Source: a virus
Direction: 5' to 3' (one strand)
IMG/VR virus record: IMGVR_UViG_3300044712_001107
Span: 1 to 39,151 of that record
Length of the DNA: 39,151 nucleotides
A model generated the notes under the pieces. That model was not told where the DNA came from. It made no database searches and saw nothing but the letters and a program-made list of their open reading frames with translations. Each line of letters opens with the position of its first letter. Positions within the stretch are counted from its first letter, which is position 1. Of this stretch, positions 1-5,357 are shown piece after piece. Made by a program: the position numbers and the translations under genes.

Positions 1-123
1 TCCAAGTGCCTCCTGCAGTCTGATCCATAATTCGGTCTCTACGTCCGTGGCCGGCATCGGGCGGCCTTTGTTGATCAGCACCACCCAGTGCCCGCCGGGC
101 ATCTGCTGCAGTTCCACAGCCAT
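1..123 (-). CDS. Left-end partial copy of small 42-aa protein
   Basis: Same gene as the complete copy at 38994-39122, cut by the contig end after its glycine codon. The protein starts MAVELQQMPGGHWVV. No Shine-Dalgarno sequence precedes the ATG, so it probably depends on translational coupling with the upstream gene at 75-230, which it overlaps. Both contig-end mismatches lie just upstream of the ATG and are synonymous in this reading frame (CCT/CCG and GCG/GCA), hinting that this frame is translated upstream of the ATG too. No family is recognised. Confidence 0.55.
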   Translation of the reverse strand, partial: MAVELQQMPGGHWVVLINKGRPMPATDVETELWIRLQEALG

Positions 124-152
124 GCGAGGGGTGGCCGCGTGAGACTGGGGCC
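1..152. repeat. Left copy of the contig-end direct repeat (circular overlap)
   Basis: These 152 bases recur at 39000-39151, offset by 38,999. Only two positions differ: 127 (A here, C at 39126) and 136 (C here, T at 39135). Most simply the assembly closed on itself, so the molecule is circular or circularly permuted with a unit of 38,999 bp. A genuine short terminal repeat is possible but less likely, because the repeat lies inside overlapping small genes rather than at a packaging signal. The two mismatches suggest a mixed population or low coverage. Confidence 0.9.
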
Positions 153-230
153 GGGCTTCTGGCCGATGTTAGCCAGCCGGCTGTTGATTTTGTGCCGCTC
201 CAATTGTCCCCATGCTTTGCCTGTTTCCAT
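75..230 (-). CDS. Small hypothetical protein (51 aa)
   Basis: The start METGKAWGQLERHK is chosen because a strong GGAGG lies five bases upstream of the ATG. An in-frame ATG at 272 would add a CTTC pair but has no such site. The gene overlaps the frameshift extension at 169-230 and the next gene at 75-123. The C-terminal half looks less protein-like, and both contig-end mismatches change residues here (L/R and R/Q). One base may therefore be missing near 150-165, in which case this gene and the next would be a single protein. Function unknown. Confidence 0.45.
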   Translation of the reverse strand: METGKAWGQLERHKINSRLANIGQKPGPSLTRPPLAWLWNCSRCPAGTGWC

Positions 231-599
231 GCTTTCCTCCGCACACGTGGTGCAGCCAGTATCTTCCGTCATGCCGCCAGAGTTTCGCCCCGCACCAGGT
301 GCAGGTGCACTTGCACACGTTCCACTTGTGGTCGCATAAAACGCAGCGGCCTAGCTCGTCGTACTGCCGGTCCCGGCAGGCGGTGTGCTCAGCGGTAAAG
401 GGTGGCCGTCCGCCGGCATGGCCGCCTCCTTGGCGCGGTGGGCCTGATACCAGGCGGCCCGATCTTCCACGTTGCGCGCGTTCTGGCATTCTTTCTTGTA
501 GCAGGCCTTTCCGCCGCGCACGCTCTTGGGGATGAAGGATTCGCCGCAGTATTTGCAGATAAGGGGCTCGAGGTCCGGTTTATTTTTTTTTTCTGTCAT
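169..599 (-). CDS. Predicted -1 frameshift product with a second zinc ribbon (143 aa)
   Basis: The gene at 351-599 contains C CCT TTA exactly in the X XXY YYZ phase (minus strand, 402-396). A -1 slip there enters a frame that stays open to a TAA at 169-171. That frame encodes ACRDRQYDELGRCVLC and then CKCTCTWCGAKLW, a convincing cysteine-rich ribbon for which I find no supported start codon of its own. The fusion would hold 143 residues and two to three zinc sites. The identical heptamer is used in the tail chaperone pair of this genome. A missing base in the assembly is the main alternative. Confidence 0.45.
351..599 (-). CDS. Zinc-ribbon protein, unshifted product (82 aa)
   Basis: Starts MTEKKNKPDLEPL and overlaps the preceding gene by 20 bases, which suggests coupling. 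Residues from about 13 carry CKYCGESF followed by ACYKKEC, a likely treble-clef or zinc-ribbon site. A charged helix (NVEDRAAWYQAHRAKEAA) follows, then a Pro/Ser/Thr-rich tail. The protein is probably a small nucleic-acid- or protein-binding accessory factor of the leftward operon. A canonical slippery heptamer sits in frame at codons 67-68, so this may be only the short product of a frameshift pair. Confidence 0.65.
   Translation of the reverse strand: MTEKKNKPDLEPLICKYCGESFIPKSVRGGKACYKKECQNARNVEDRAAWYQAHRAKEAAMPADGHPLPLSTPPAGTGSTTS
396..402 (-). promoter_or_regulatory. Candidate -1 slippery heptamer CCCTTTA in zinc-ribbon gene
   Basis: Read on the minus strand in the zero frame as C CCT TTA. 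Both tRNAs can re-pair after a one-base backward slip. Downstream, at 379-364, the RNA can form a small hairpin (CTGCCG paired with CGGCAG), separated by 16 nt. That is longer than the usual 5-9 nt gap, so the stimulatory element is weaker than the one at the tail chaperone genes. Confidence 0.5.
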
Positions 600-873
600 T
601 CTGGCCCTGATCCTGCTGGGTTTCCTCGGTAATTGCCTTATCTTCTTGCGGAGCGAACGGATCGTGCTTGGGGCTCCATACCGGAGCCGGCTCATTGTCG
701 GGCACCACGTAGCCGGTAATCTTCAGCATATCGCGCACCACGCGCCCGACGTTCTCGTTATCTACCAAAACCATGATGATCTCCTGAACTTCAATCTTTG
801 CGTCCGTTGCTTTGCCGATGGCGTCAAGCGCCTGGCGGATGTCGTTGTTAATAAATGCGATTTCGATTTTCAT
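580..873 (-). CDS. Hypothetical protein with acidic/charged tail (97 aa)
   Basis: Starts MKIEIAFINNDIRQALDAIG. The first 60 residues look like a compact alpha/beta domain, with alternating hydrophobic strands such as IIMVLVDN and VRDMLKITGYVV. The last 25 are disordered and rich in Glu, Gln and Lys. It lies seven bases after the zinc-finger gene at 881-1171 and overlaps the next gene, so it belongs to the same leftward operon. No family recognised. Confidence 0.7.
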   Translation of the reverse strand: MKIEIAFINNDIRQALDAIGKATDAKIEVQEIIMVLVDNENVGRVVRDMLKITGYVVPDNEPAPVWSPKHDPFAPQEDKAITEETQQDQGQNDRKKK

Positions 874-880
874 GTTTCAC

Positions 881-1171
881 CTATGCCGCCACAATCGCGG
901 CCGTATGGGTCTGCTTCTTCTCCGGGTAAATTTCCGGCAGCAGCTGCTGGAACAGTTCTGGCACTTCCTCCACCGTCAGGGTCAGCGGCGCGCCGTTCTC
1001 CAGCTTCGCCTTGAGCTCTTTCTGGATGTGCTCGACAGTCAGGGGGATGGAGGTCCGCTTTAAGTGGCCGACAATTAACCAAAGGTCAAAATGCGGTTCG
1101 CACAGGGGGCTGGCCATGCCGGCGGTAAACGCCGGCCGGCCGCAGTACACGCACACCGTGCGCCCGCTCAC
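881..1171 (-). CDS. Small zinc-finger protein (96 aa)
   Basis: The N-terminus carries VCVYCGRPAF, followed by PLCEPHFD, giving a CxxC...CxxH metal site at residues 7-28. A helical region with HIQKELKAKLENG and a leucine-rich stretch follows. The start ATG overlaps the stop of the upstream gene (ATGA type). The layout suggests a small DNA-, RNA- or protein-binding factor. The specific role is unknown. Confidence 0.75.
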   Translation of the reverse strand: MSGRTVCVYCGRPAFTAGMASPLCEPHFDLWLIVGHLKRTSIPLTVEHIQKELKAKLENGAPLTLTVEEVPELFQQLLPEIYPEKKQTHTAAIVAA

Positions 1172-1851
1172 GACATCCTCTCTAGCTTGGCATCGACCAA
1201 TTCACCCAGGAAGTCCATAACGGCCACTTTCAGGCGCTCTTCCGCGGTGGGCTCGGGCTCCACCTGGCGCATCAGAGTGCGCGATAATTCCGCCTCTTCC
1301 TGCGCTTCGTATTCGGCGCTTTTCCGTTCTACAATCTCCGTGATGACCTTGAGTTCCTGCGCGCGGCATTCGGCCAGGGCCAGGGCATAGGCCAGGCGGG
1401 AGAGCGGTAGTTCAATACCATTGCGGTTGTACTCGTAGGAGACATAGCAGCCTTCTTCAGCAACCATCGGCACGATCAGGGGATTGCCGTCCGTCAGGCC
1501 GCCCTTGGTCCATTGGCCCACCTGGTCCTTCTCTTCCTGGGCCTTGTAGTATCCGCTGACCTTGTACATCCAGACCGACAATCGGATCGGCGCGCAGTTC
1601 GGCACGCTCAGGAACACGGCCCACGGGTTGCTGTCCAGGTAGCCGTCGCGCATTTCGATCTTGCTCCAATCCAGATATGGCCAAAGGGCTTCAGGAAAGA
1701 GCGCCTTGAGCGATGATTCCAGCACCGCGAAATACTGCGCGCGCTCGGCTTCACGCCGTTCGTCCTCGGCTAACTTGTGCTCAACGATGCGCTTGATTTC
1801 ACTGGCCAGAGTTGCCCGGCCTTCGGAGAGTAACTTCTGCAGCTCGTCCAT
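1168..1851 (-). CDS. Hypothetical protein (227 aa) with coiled ends
   Basis: Both ends are charged and helical (EIKRIVEHKLAEDERR near residue 18; AQEEAELSRTLMRQVEPE near 180). The middle, about residues 45-150, is a mixed domain rich in aromatic residues (WPYLDWSKIEMRDGYLD, VSYEYNRNGIELPL). It begins one base after the stop of the preceding small gene. There is no transmembrane segment or signal peptide, so it is probably a cytoplasmic early or accessory protein. I do not recognise the family. Confidence 0.75.
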   Translation of the reverse strand: MDELQKLLSEGRATLASEIKRIVEHKLAEDERREAERAQYFAVLESSLKALFPEALWPYLDWSKIEMRDGYLDSNPWAVFLSVPNCAPIRLSVWMYKVSGYYKAQEEKDQVGQWTKGGLTDGNPLIVPMVAEEGCYVSYEYNRNGIELPLSRLAYALALAECRAQELKVITEIVERKSAEYEAQEEAELSRTLMRQVEPEPTAEERLKVAVMDFLGELVDAKLERMS

Positions 1852-1852
1852 C

Positions 1853-2059
1853 TTACGCCCCCTGCTGGCCGTACTCGGCCGCCAGTTTCACTTCGGCGTC
1901 TTTGACCAGGCTCAACGCCTGGTCAACCGTCGCCGCGCCGCTGACTGAGACTTCCCAGCTCATCCCGCGGCTATTCTTCTCGACCTTGACCGAGACTTTC
2001 GCCTGGTCGTCGTTGTGATGATAAATGTGCTGCGATGCGTTGATGTGTTTGCGGTTCAT
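1853..2059 (-). CDS. Small hypothetical protein (68 aa)
   Basis: Starts MNRKHINASQHIYHHNDD; GGAG-like pairing upstream is weak, with AAGGAGTTATCGC before the ATG. The predicted secondary structure is strand-strand (KVSVKVEKN, WEVSVSG) followed by a helix (TVDQALSLVKDAEVKLAAEY), a small alpha/beta fold. The spacing to the 227-aa gene is one base, so the two are probably co-translated. Function unknown. Confidence 0.7.
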   Translation of the reverse strand: MNRKHINASQHIYHHNDDQAKVSVKVEKNSRGMSWEVSVSGAATVDQALSLVKDAEVKLAAEYGQQGA

Positions 2060-2076
2060 GCGATAACTCCTTGCGA

Positions 2077-2775
2077 TTACTGAATACCAAGATAGTGCAA
2101 CAATCGTTCATACTGCCATTTTATTTCGGCGTCCCTGGCGGCGGCCCTGGCGGCGGCCCTGGCGGCGGCCCTGGCGGCGGCCCTGGCGGCGGCCCTGGCG
2201 GCGGCCCTGGCGGCGGCCCTGGCGGCGGCCCTGGCGGCGTCCCAGGCGGCGGCCCAGGCGGCGTCCCAGGCGGCGGCCCTGGCGGCGTCCCAGGCGGCGT
2301 CCCAGGCGGCGGCCCAGGCGGCGGCCCTGGCGGCGGCCAACTCTTCGCTTGACGCTTCTCCGCTGGCGAATTTTCGCGCGGTTTCAATTGCGCTTCGTGG
2401 CCTCGCGTCTTCCGAAAATTCGCTCTCAAAAAACTTCAGCGACCGCTCAGCACAATCGCAGGCGAACAACCGCATAGCGCGTTCATCCCAGGCCACAAAC
2501 TGGCGCAGCAGGCGTGCTTCATGCACGACAAATTTGTCATCATCGTCAATGCGCTCTCCGCGAAATTCGGCTTCAAAAATGGCCTGGCCAATCCACTCCA
2601 TTACCTGCGTATTTTCGCAAAGGTGATAGCCTCTCTCGCATAACGAGATTTTCTTGACCAGCGGCATCCATTCACCAGGCGTCCATGTGCCGTCGTCATT
2701 TTTTACCGGCAGGCTCCACCGCGCGCTCCCGCCGTGGCAGGATGTTCCATCGAAGTGCAGGACTTTGAATATCAT
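2077..2775 (-). CDS. DUF7666-like N-terminal domain with Ala/Arg/Trp/Asp tetrapeptide repeat (232 aa)
   Basis: Residues 1-125 match a phage/metagenome family I know from its motifs: HFDGTSCHGG, a Trp-rich loop, SLCERGYHLCENT, AEFRGERIDDDDKFVV, and RLFACDCAERSL. Residues about 150-215 are a low-complexity tetrapeptide repeat (R/W)(A/D)AA, encoded by a near-perfect 12-bp tandem repeat. The end, EIKWQYERLLHYLGIQ, is helical. The repeat should form a long alanine-rich helix with Arg/Trp on one face. The function of the family is not established. It begins 23 bases after the SSB-like gene. Confidence 0.75.
   Translation of the reverse strand: MIFKVLHFDGTSCHGGSARWSLPVKNDDGTWTPGEWMPLVKKISLCERGYHLCENTQVMEWIGQAIFEAEFRGERIDDDDKFVVHEARLLRQFVAWDERAMRLFACDCAERSLKFFESEFSEDARPRSAIETARKFASGEASSEELAAARAAAWAAAWDAAWDAARAAAWDAAWAAAWDAARAAARAAARAAARAAARAAARAAARAAARAAARDAEIKWQYERLLHYLGIQ
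2129..2338 (-). repeat. 12-bp tandem minisatellite inside the repeat-protein gene
   Basis: About 17 consecutive copies of a 12-base unit (plus strand GGCGGCCCTGGC; variants carry CCAGGC or GTC). Because 12 is a multiple of three, copy-number changes keep the gene in frame. The left part is nearly homogeneous (RAAA units), and the right part mixes WDAA, WAAA and RAAA, which suggests recent expansion at the left edge. All reading frames stay open through the repeat. Confidence 0.95.
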
Positions 2776-2798
2776 GGGGCTTTCCTCGTGTTTCAGAC

Positions 2799-3692
2799 TT
2801 AGAATGGCATGGGCTCATCAGGGAATTCCGGTTCCGGGGCCATGCCGTCATCTGCCGCCGGCGCCGCGGCCGGCGGCTGGCTGCCCTTCCAGGCTTCCAG
2901 CCAGGGCTTGGCATCTACCAGCCAATCGGCCATCAGGGACAATCCCCCCTGACCCACATAGATTTTCTTCAGCAGGTCCAGCGTTGCTTCTTTGGGCATC
3001 GCCATCGAAAGCGGCGTGATCGGGCTCTTGCTGGCGCCCTTGCCGACCTGTTCGGTTTTGATCTCGTTGCCGAACGTCCCCAGGCACATCAGGAAACCGA
3101 ACGGGGGCACTTTCGGGGCGTGCTGCCGGCGGATCTTCGAGAGGAACTTATCCCACTCTTTGGCCGCATCCAGCAGCTTCTGTGCCTGGAAGCCCTTGGC
3201 GCTCAGCACCACCGGGCCCCACGGAACGTACTGGGTATCGCTATCCTTTGAGCACATCATGGCCAGCAGCTGCACATGGTGTCGCGCGCCTGGCGTGTAC
3301 TGGGTGAAGCGCTGGGTCTGGCCGGTCTGTTCGTTGCTCACCACCCAGGCGACCCGGTAGCTGATCGGTGCTACGAACACATAGCGCGAAACATACGCCT
3401 TGTATTCCTTGCCGCCGCGGCTGGTCAGATCGGCGGCCGTCATGGCCACCCCACGCAGCGCGCCGTACTCGTCGGTTGCGTTCTCCCAGCTGTCAGCGTC
3501 CACGCTCCAGCCGCCGAAATACAGGGCCGGCGCCTGCTGCGACAATGCGCGCATCTGCGGGCTGCCGTTCATCCACCAGAAATAAGGAGCGGTAAAGGGC
3601 AGCTCAATCCCGCCGCCCATCTGCATCCCGCCGGCCAGGGCCTGCGCGGTCTCGTCGGGGACATCGAAGTAGTCGTTATTCGGTACGTTCAT
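2799..3692 (-). CDS. Putative phage single-stranded DNA-binding-like protein (297 aa)
   Basis: The central part, about residues 90-150, is strand-rich (YKAYVSRYVFVAPISYRVAW, RHHVQLLAMMC). After a Pro/Ala linker the protein ends in an acidic tip with terminal PMPF (EPEFPDEPMPF). This closely imitates the DDDIPF-type tail by which SSB proteins recruit replication and repair partners. The size is larger than bacterial SSB, so it may be a phage recombination or annealing factor instead. It is the first gene after the promoter and LexA-like box at 3734-3787. The tail is seen directly; the function is inferred. Confidence 0.5.
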   Translation of the reverse strand: MNVPNNDYFDVPDETAQALAGGMQMGGGIELPFTAPYFWWMNGSPQMRALSQQAPALYFGGWSVDADSWENATDEYGALRGVAMTAADLTSRGGKEYKAYVSRYVFVAPISYRVAWVVSNEQTGQTQRFTQYTPGARHHVQLLAMMCSKDSDTQYVPWGPVVLSAKGFQAQKLLDAAKEWDKFLSKIRRQHAPKVPPFGFLMCLGTFGNEIKTEQVGKGASKSPITPLSMAMPKEATLDLLKKIYVGQGGLSLMADWLVDAKPWLEAWKGSQPPAAAPAADDGMAPEPEFPDEPMPF

Positions 3693-3733
3693 CGGTCAGT
3701 TTCCTTTGTTTTTGTCGGGTTTGGGTCAGATAT

Positions 3734-3747
3734 GGAACGTGTGTTCC
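3734..3747. promoter_or_regulatory. Candidate SOS (LexA) box
   Basis: GGAACGTGTGTTCC matches the Bacillus/actinobacterial-type LexA consensus CGAACRNRYGTTYC at 13 of 14 positions, with the core GAAC-N4-GTTC intact. It lies just downstream of a predicted leftward start site and upstream of the SSB-like gene, a sensible target for DNA-damage induction. An adjacent GTTC-CTC-GAAC dyad overlaps it at 3743-3753. Confidence 0.55.
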
Positions 3748-3759
3748 TCGAACATTAAT

Positions 3760-3787
3760 ACTATACGGCGCACCTCCTGTTTTGTAA
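3760..3787 (-). promoter_or_regulatory. Candidate leftward promoter for SSB-like gene
   Basis: On the minus strand a TTACAA (3787-3782) is followed after 16 bases by TATAGT (3765-3760). The -35 is weak and the -10 has five of six consensus bases. The 103-base gap between genes is unusual in this tightly packed operon and also holds the LexA-like box. Confidence 0.45.
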
Positions 3788-3795
3788 TATTTTTC

Positions 3796-4092
3796 CTATC
3801 CCTCAAATTGCCAATTCAGATCCTGCAGTTTCGTGCCGATGTGCGACCGGGCTTCGATCTTCGCCCGTGTCGCATCCCGCACCGGCCGCGGCGAACCTTT
3901 GAAAGCCCGCGCTCCGCCCGGCCAGGTGCGCACCGTCCAGCCGTGTTCCTCGAACCAGGCGACCATCTCGGCAAGCGTGCTGCCGTAGTTGATGTGCGCC
4001 TCGTTGGCCGTGTTGGTCGTGCGCCAGCCGTCTTCGTACTGGCGGACCAGGATACCGGTCGGCACTTCGAAGAGGTCCACGCGGGTGATCAT
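3796..4092 (-). CDS. Hypothetical protein (98 aa)
   Basis: The start MITRVDLFEVPTG is chosen because its ATG overlaps the stop of the small membrane gene upstream (ATGA). The sequence contains IRVDL-type strands, a helix with EMVAWFEEHGWTVRTW, and a basic C-terminal half (RPVRDATRAKIEARSH). It is a soluble small alpha/beta protein of the early leftward operon. No family recognised. Confidence 0.65.
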   Translation of the reverse strand: MITRVDLFEVPTGILVRQYEDGWRTTNTANEAHINYGSTLAEMVAWFEEHGWTVRTWPGGARAFKGSPRPVRDATRAKIEARSHIGTKLQDLNWQFEG

Positions 4093-4256
4093 CTCCCCAC
4101 CCCCAGGACGAACACGATCAGGCACGCGCCGATCAGCATCATGCAGGCGATGAAGATATCAAGGGTAAACATGCGCAGCGTGTATTTACGCCCGAGCATT
4201 TGTTTTGCGGTGGCCAGGATGGCCGCCAGTCCGAAGATCAGTAAAACGGCTTCCAT
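4089..4256 (-). CDS. Small two-helix membrane protein (55 aa)
   Basis: A short gene with a strong TAGGAGG seven bases before its ATG and an ATGA overlap with the next gene. The product begins MEAVLLIFGLAAILATAKQ. It contains two hydrophobic segments (about residues 3-17 and 29-52) separated by a basic turn, QMLGRKYTLR. It is probably an inner-membrane protein. An early superinfection-exclusion or host-takeover role is possible, but nothing in the sequence shows it. Confidence 0.7.
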   Translation of the reverse strand: MEAVLLIFGLAAILATAKQMLGRKYTLRMFTLDIFIACMMLIGACLIVFVLGVGR

Positions 4257-4265
4257 GCTGCCCTC

Positions 4266-4595
4266 CTAACGAACCGGAATATCGAAACCGAGTGCGCGCG
4301 TCTGTTCCTGCGCGATGGCGGCCACGGCCGGGTAAGTCACGGCCGGCAGGTCTTCCACCCGATCCAGCACCGCCTGCAGGATCAGCGGGCTTTCGGCGCG
4401 AGTGTGCACGATCAGGGTGCTGAGCATGTAGGAGATCAGGCCCCAGTCGTTCAGCGAGCTGGCCATGCGGTTGATCTGGCTGGCGTAGCGGCTGGCGTCG
4501 GCCTGGGCGGCGCGTTCGGCCTGGCAGGCGGGGCAGAGGTGGTTGGTGAGGGTGGCCAGGCGGTGGCAGTTGTGGCAGCGGGCGGGGCGGGGCAT
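4266..4595 (-). CDS. Zinc-finger protein (109 aa)
   Basis: The first 25 residues hold CHNCHRLATL and CPACQAERA, a CxxC...CxxC zinc ribbon. The rest is helical (RYASQINRMASSLNDWG, SPLILQAVLDRVEDLPA). The ATG overlaps the TAA of the gene upstream (TAATG), so the pair is coupled. It could be a small regulator or an adaptor for a host enzyme. Confidence 0.7.
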   Translation of the reverse strand: MPRPARCHNCHRLATLTNHLCPACQAERAAQADASRYASQINRMASSLNDWGLISYMLSTLIVHTRAESPLILQAVLDRVEDLPAVTYPAVAAIAQEQTRALGFDIPVR

Positions 4596-4843
4596 TAGAG
4601 CACCTCCGCGTAACCCTGATCGAGCAAGCGAGTCAGGTATTCTTGCGTTCCGGGAAGATCGTAAGTTACGACCTTGATCAACGATCCGTTTAGATAAATG
4701 TGGCAGGAAAACTTCCCGTCATTCCGGCCATTGAGAATGGCGCGGTACACGTTGCAGTAGTGAGTTCCGGGGGTGCCGGTGGTGCGGCCTAGAACGATGC
4801 GGATGGTGTCTGCGGTCAGGGTGGGGCGGGCGGTGGATTTCAT
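4595..4843 (-). CDS. First gene of the leftward operon, hypothetical (82 aa)
   Basis: Lies directly downstream of the operator-controlled leftward promoter, so it should be the first gene expressed on induction. The protein (MKSTARPTLTADTIRIVLG...) is strand-rich (CHIYLNGSLIKVVTYDLPG) with a C-terminal helix QEYLTRLLDQGYAEVL. A CAGGAAGCAAATCAC stretch upstream supplies a ribosome-binding site. In lambda this position holds antitermination genes, but the sequence does not resemble a known N protein. Confidence 0.65.
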   Translation of the reverse strand: MKSTARPTLTADTIRIVLGRTTGTPGTHYCNVYRAILNGRNDGKFSCHIYLNGSLIKVVTYDLPGTQEYLTRLLDQGYAEVL

Positions 4844-4860
4844 GTGATTTGCTTCCTGTG

Positions 4861-4890
4861 TTGTAAGTGGTAAGTTGTAATTACTTACAA
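4861..4890. promoter_or_regulatory. Operator O1 (30-bp dyad)
   Basis: A 30-base element bounded by TTGTAAGT and ACTTACAA, with GGTAAG inside the left half. It is nearly the same sequence and exactly the same length as O2. It covers the start region of the leftward promoter, whose -10 begins two bases away. Probable binding site of the XRE repressor encoded at 4986-5216. Confidence 0.8.
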
Positions 4891-4891
4891 T

Positions 4892-4919
4892 ATTATAGCA
4901 GGTTGCATGAAAAATGCAA
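4892..4919 (-). promoter_or_regulatory. Leftward early promoter (PL-like)
   Basis: On the minus strand: TTGCAT (4919-4914), a 16-base spacer, and a perfect TATAAT (4897-4892). The -35 is inside O2 and the start point falls in or beside O1. It reads into the small-gene operon beginning at 4843. Confidence 0.7.
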
Positions 4920-4943
4920 GTGGTAAGATGTAACTACTTGCAT
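4914..4943. promoter_or_regulatory. Operator O2 (30-bp dyad)
   Basis: Second 30-base copy, bounded by ATGCAAGT and ACTTGCAT. Its centre is 53 bases from the O1 centre, about five helical turns, so proteins on both sites would face the same side. Its left edge contains the -35 of the leftward promoter and its right edge the -35 of the rightward promoter. One occupied site could therefore silence both. Confidence 0.8.
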
Positions 4944-4966
4944 TTTCTAATCTTTGGGTTTATACT
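4938..4966 (+). promoter_or_regulatory. Rightward repressor promoter
   Basis: TTGCAT (4938-4943), a 17-base spacer and TATACT (4961-4966), followed by an AGGAGG ribosome-binding site and the repressor gene. The -35 is the right edge of O2, which predicts autoregulation by the repressor. Confidence 0.7.
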
Positions 4967-4985
4967 GTATGTAACAGGAGGCCCA

Positions 4986-5216
4986 ATGGATCTAATGACT
5001 GCAGGGACCGTTCGTTTAAGGGTCAAGGAAATTCTTGACGAACGGGGAATTTCAATAGTCGAAGCCGCCAAAAGAACGGGGTTGACGTATCACACAATCG
5101 CCGGATTCTATAAGGGCTTCTACGTTCGCATCGGAACTGAAACTATTGCTGCTTTATGCGATGGTCTGGAAATTAAACCGATGGATCTATTCGAGTATTC
5201 CCCCAAAACAGAATAG
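4986..5216 (+). CDS. XRE-family repressor (76 aa)
   Basis: Start MDLMTAGTVRLRVKEIL is chosen for its AGGAGG site; a longer in-frame start at 4914 would lie inside the operator. The protein is a single Cro/CI-like helix-turn-helix domain: IVEAAKRTGLTYHTIAGFYK forms the recognition helices, followed by the typical ETIAALCDGLEIKPMDLFEY ending of this family. It has no C-terminal dimerisation or protease domain, so it cannot be cleaved in the way CI is by RecA. It probably represses from O1/O2 and maintains lysogeny, or acts as a Cro-like switch. Confidence 0.85.
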   Translation: MDLMTAGTVRLRVKEILDERGISIVEAAKRTGLTYHTIAGFYKGFYVRIGTETIAALCDGLEIKPMDLFEYSPKTE

Positions 5217-5224
5217 AATTGACC

Positions 5225-5269
5225 ACAAAACAAACGGCCCCAGCGATCAGTAAATGATCTCCAGGGCCG
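5225..5269 (-). terminator. Terminator after integrase/tRNA unit
   Basis: CGGCCC (5235-5240) pairs with GGGCCG (5264-5269), with an inner GATCA/TGATC stem. On the minus strand the hairpin is followed by TTTGTTTTGTGG. It would stop leftward transcription from integrase and tRNA before it reaches the repressor gene. In the plus direction there is no T-tract. Confidence 0.6.
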
Positions 5270-5280
5270 CATCCATGTCC

Positions 5281-5346
5281 GGTTTCGCTCCATCCGCCAA
5301 GATTTCAGCGAAACCACTCCCGCACCTTAATAACCGAATAGTTATT
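5281..5346. repeat. Two dyads beside the tRNA: candidate recombination arm sites
   Basis: GGTTTCGCT (5281-5289) is inverted as AGCGAAACC (5307-5315), and AATAAC (5329-5334) is inverted as GTTATT (5341-5346). Both lie between the tRNA 3' end and the terminator, where the arm-type sites of an integrase or excisionase would be expected. No protein-binding evidence exists, and the attachment function is an inference from position. Confidence 0.35.
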
Positions 5347-5357
5347 TTTAGTGCTTG

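Noticed and set aside
1-152. True short terminal repeats of a linear virion genome
   Set aside because: The repeat lies within overlapping small genes that continue across the junction, which fits a circular or permuted molecule better.
2071-2429. GGGP-rich plus-strand and PPGP-rich minus-strand frames over the minisatellite
   Set aside because: Any 12-base repeat without stops leaves all frames open; only the Ala/Arg/Trp frame joins a recognisable N-terminal domain and a normal C-terminus.
3593-3599. Another CCCTTTA heptamer, in the SSB-like gene
   Set aside because: Here the zero frame is CCC TTT A, not the X XXY YYZ phase, so tandem -1 slippage is not expected.
4914-4985. Longer start for the repressor
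   Set aside because: It would begin inside operator O2 and upstream of the promoter -10; the ATG at 4986 has a perfect AGGAGG site.
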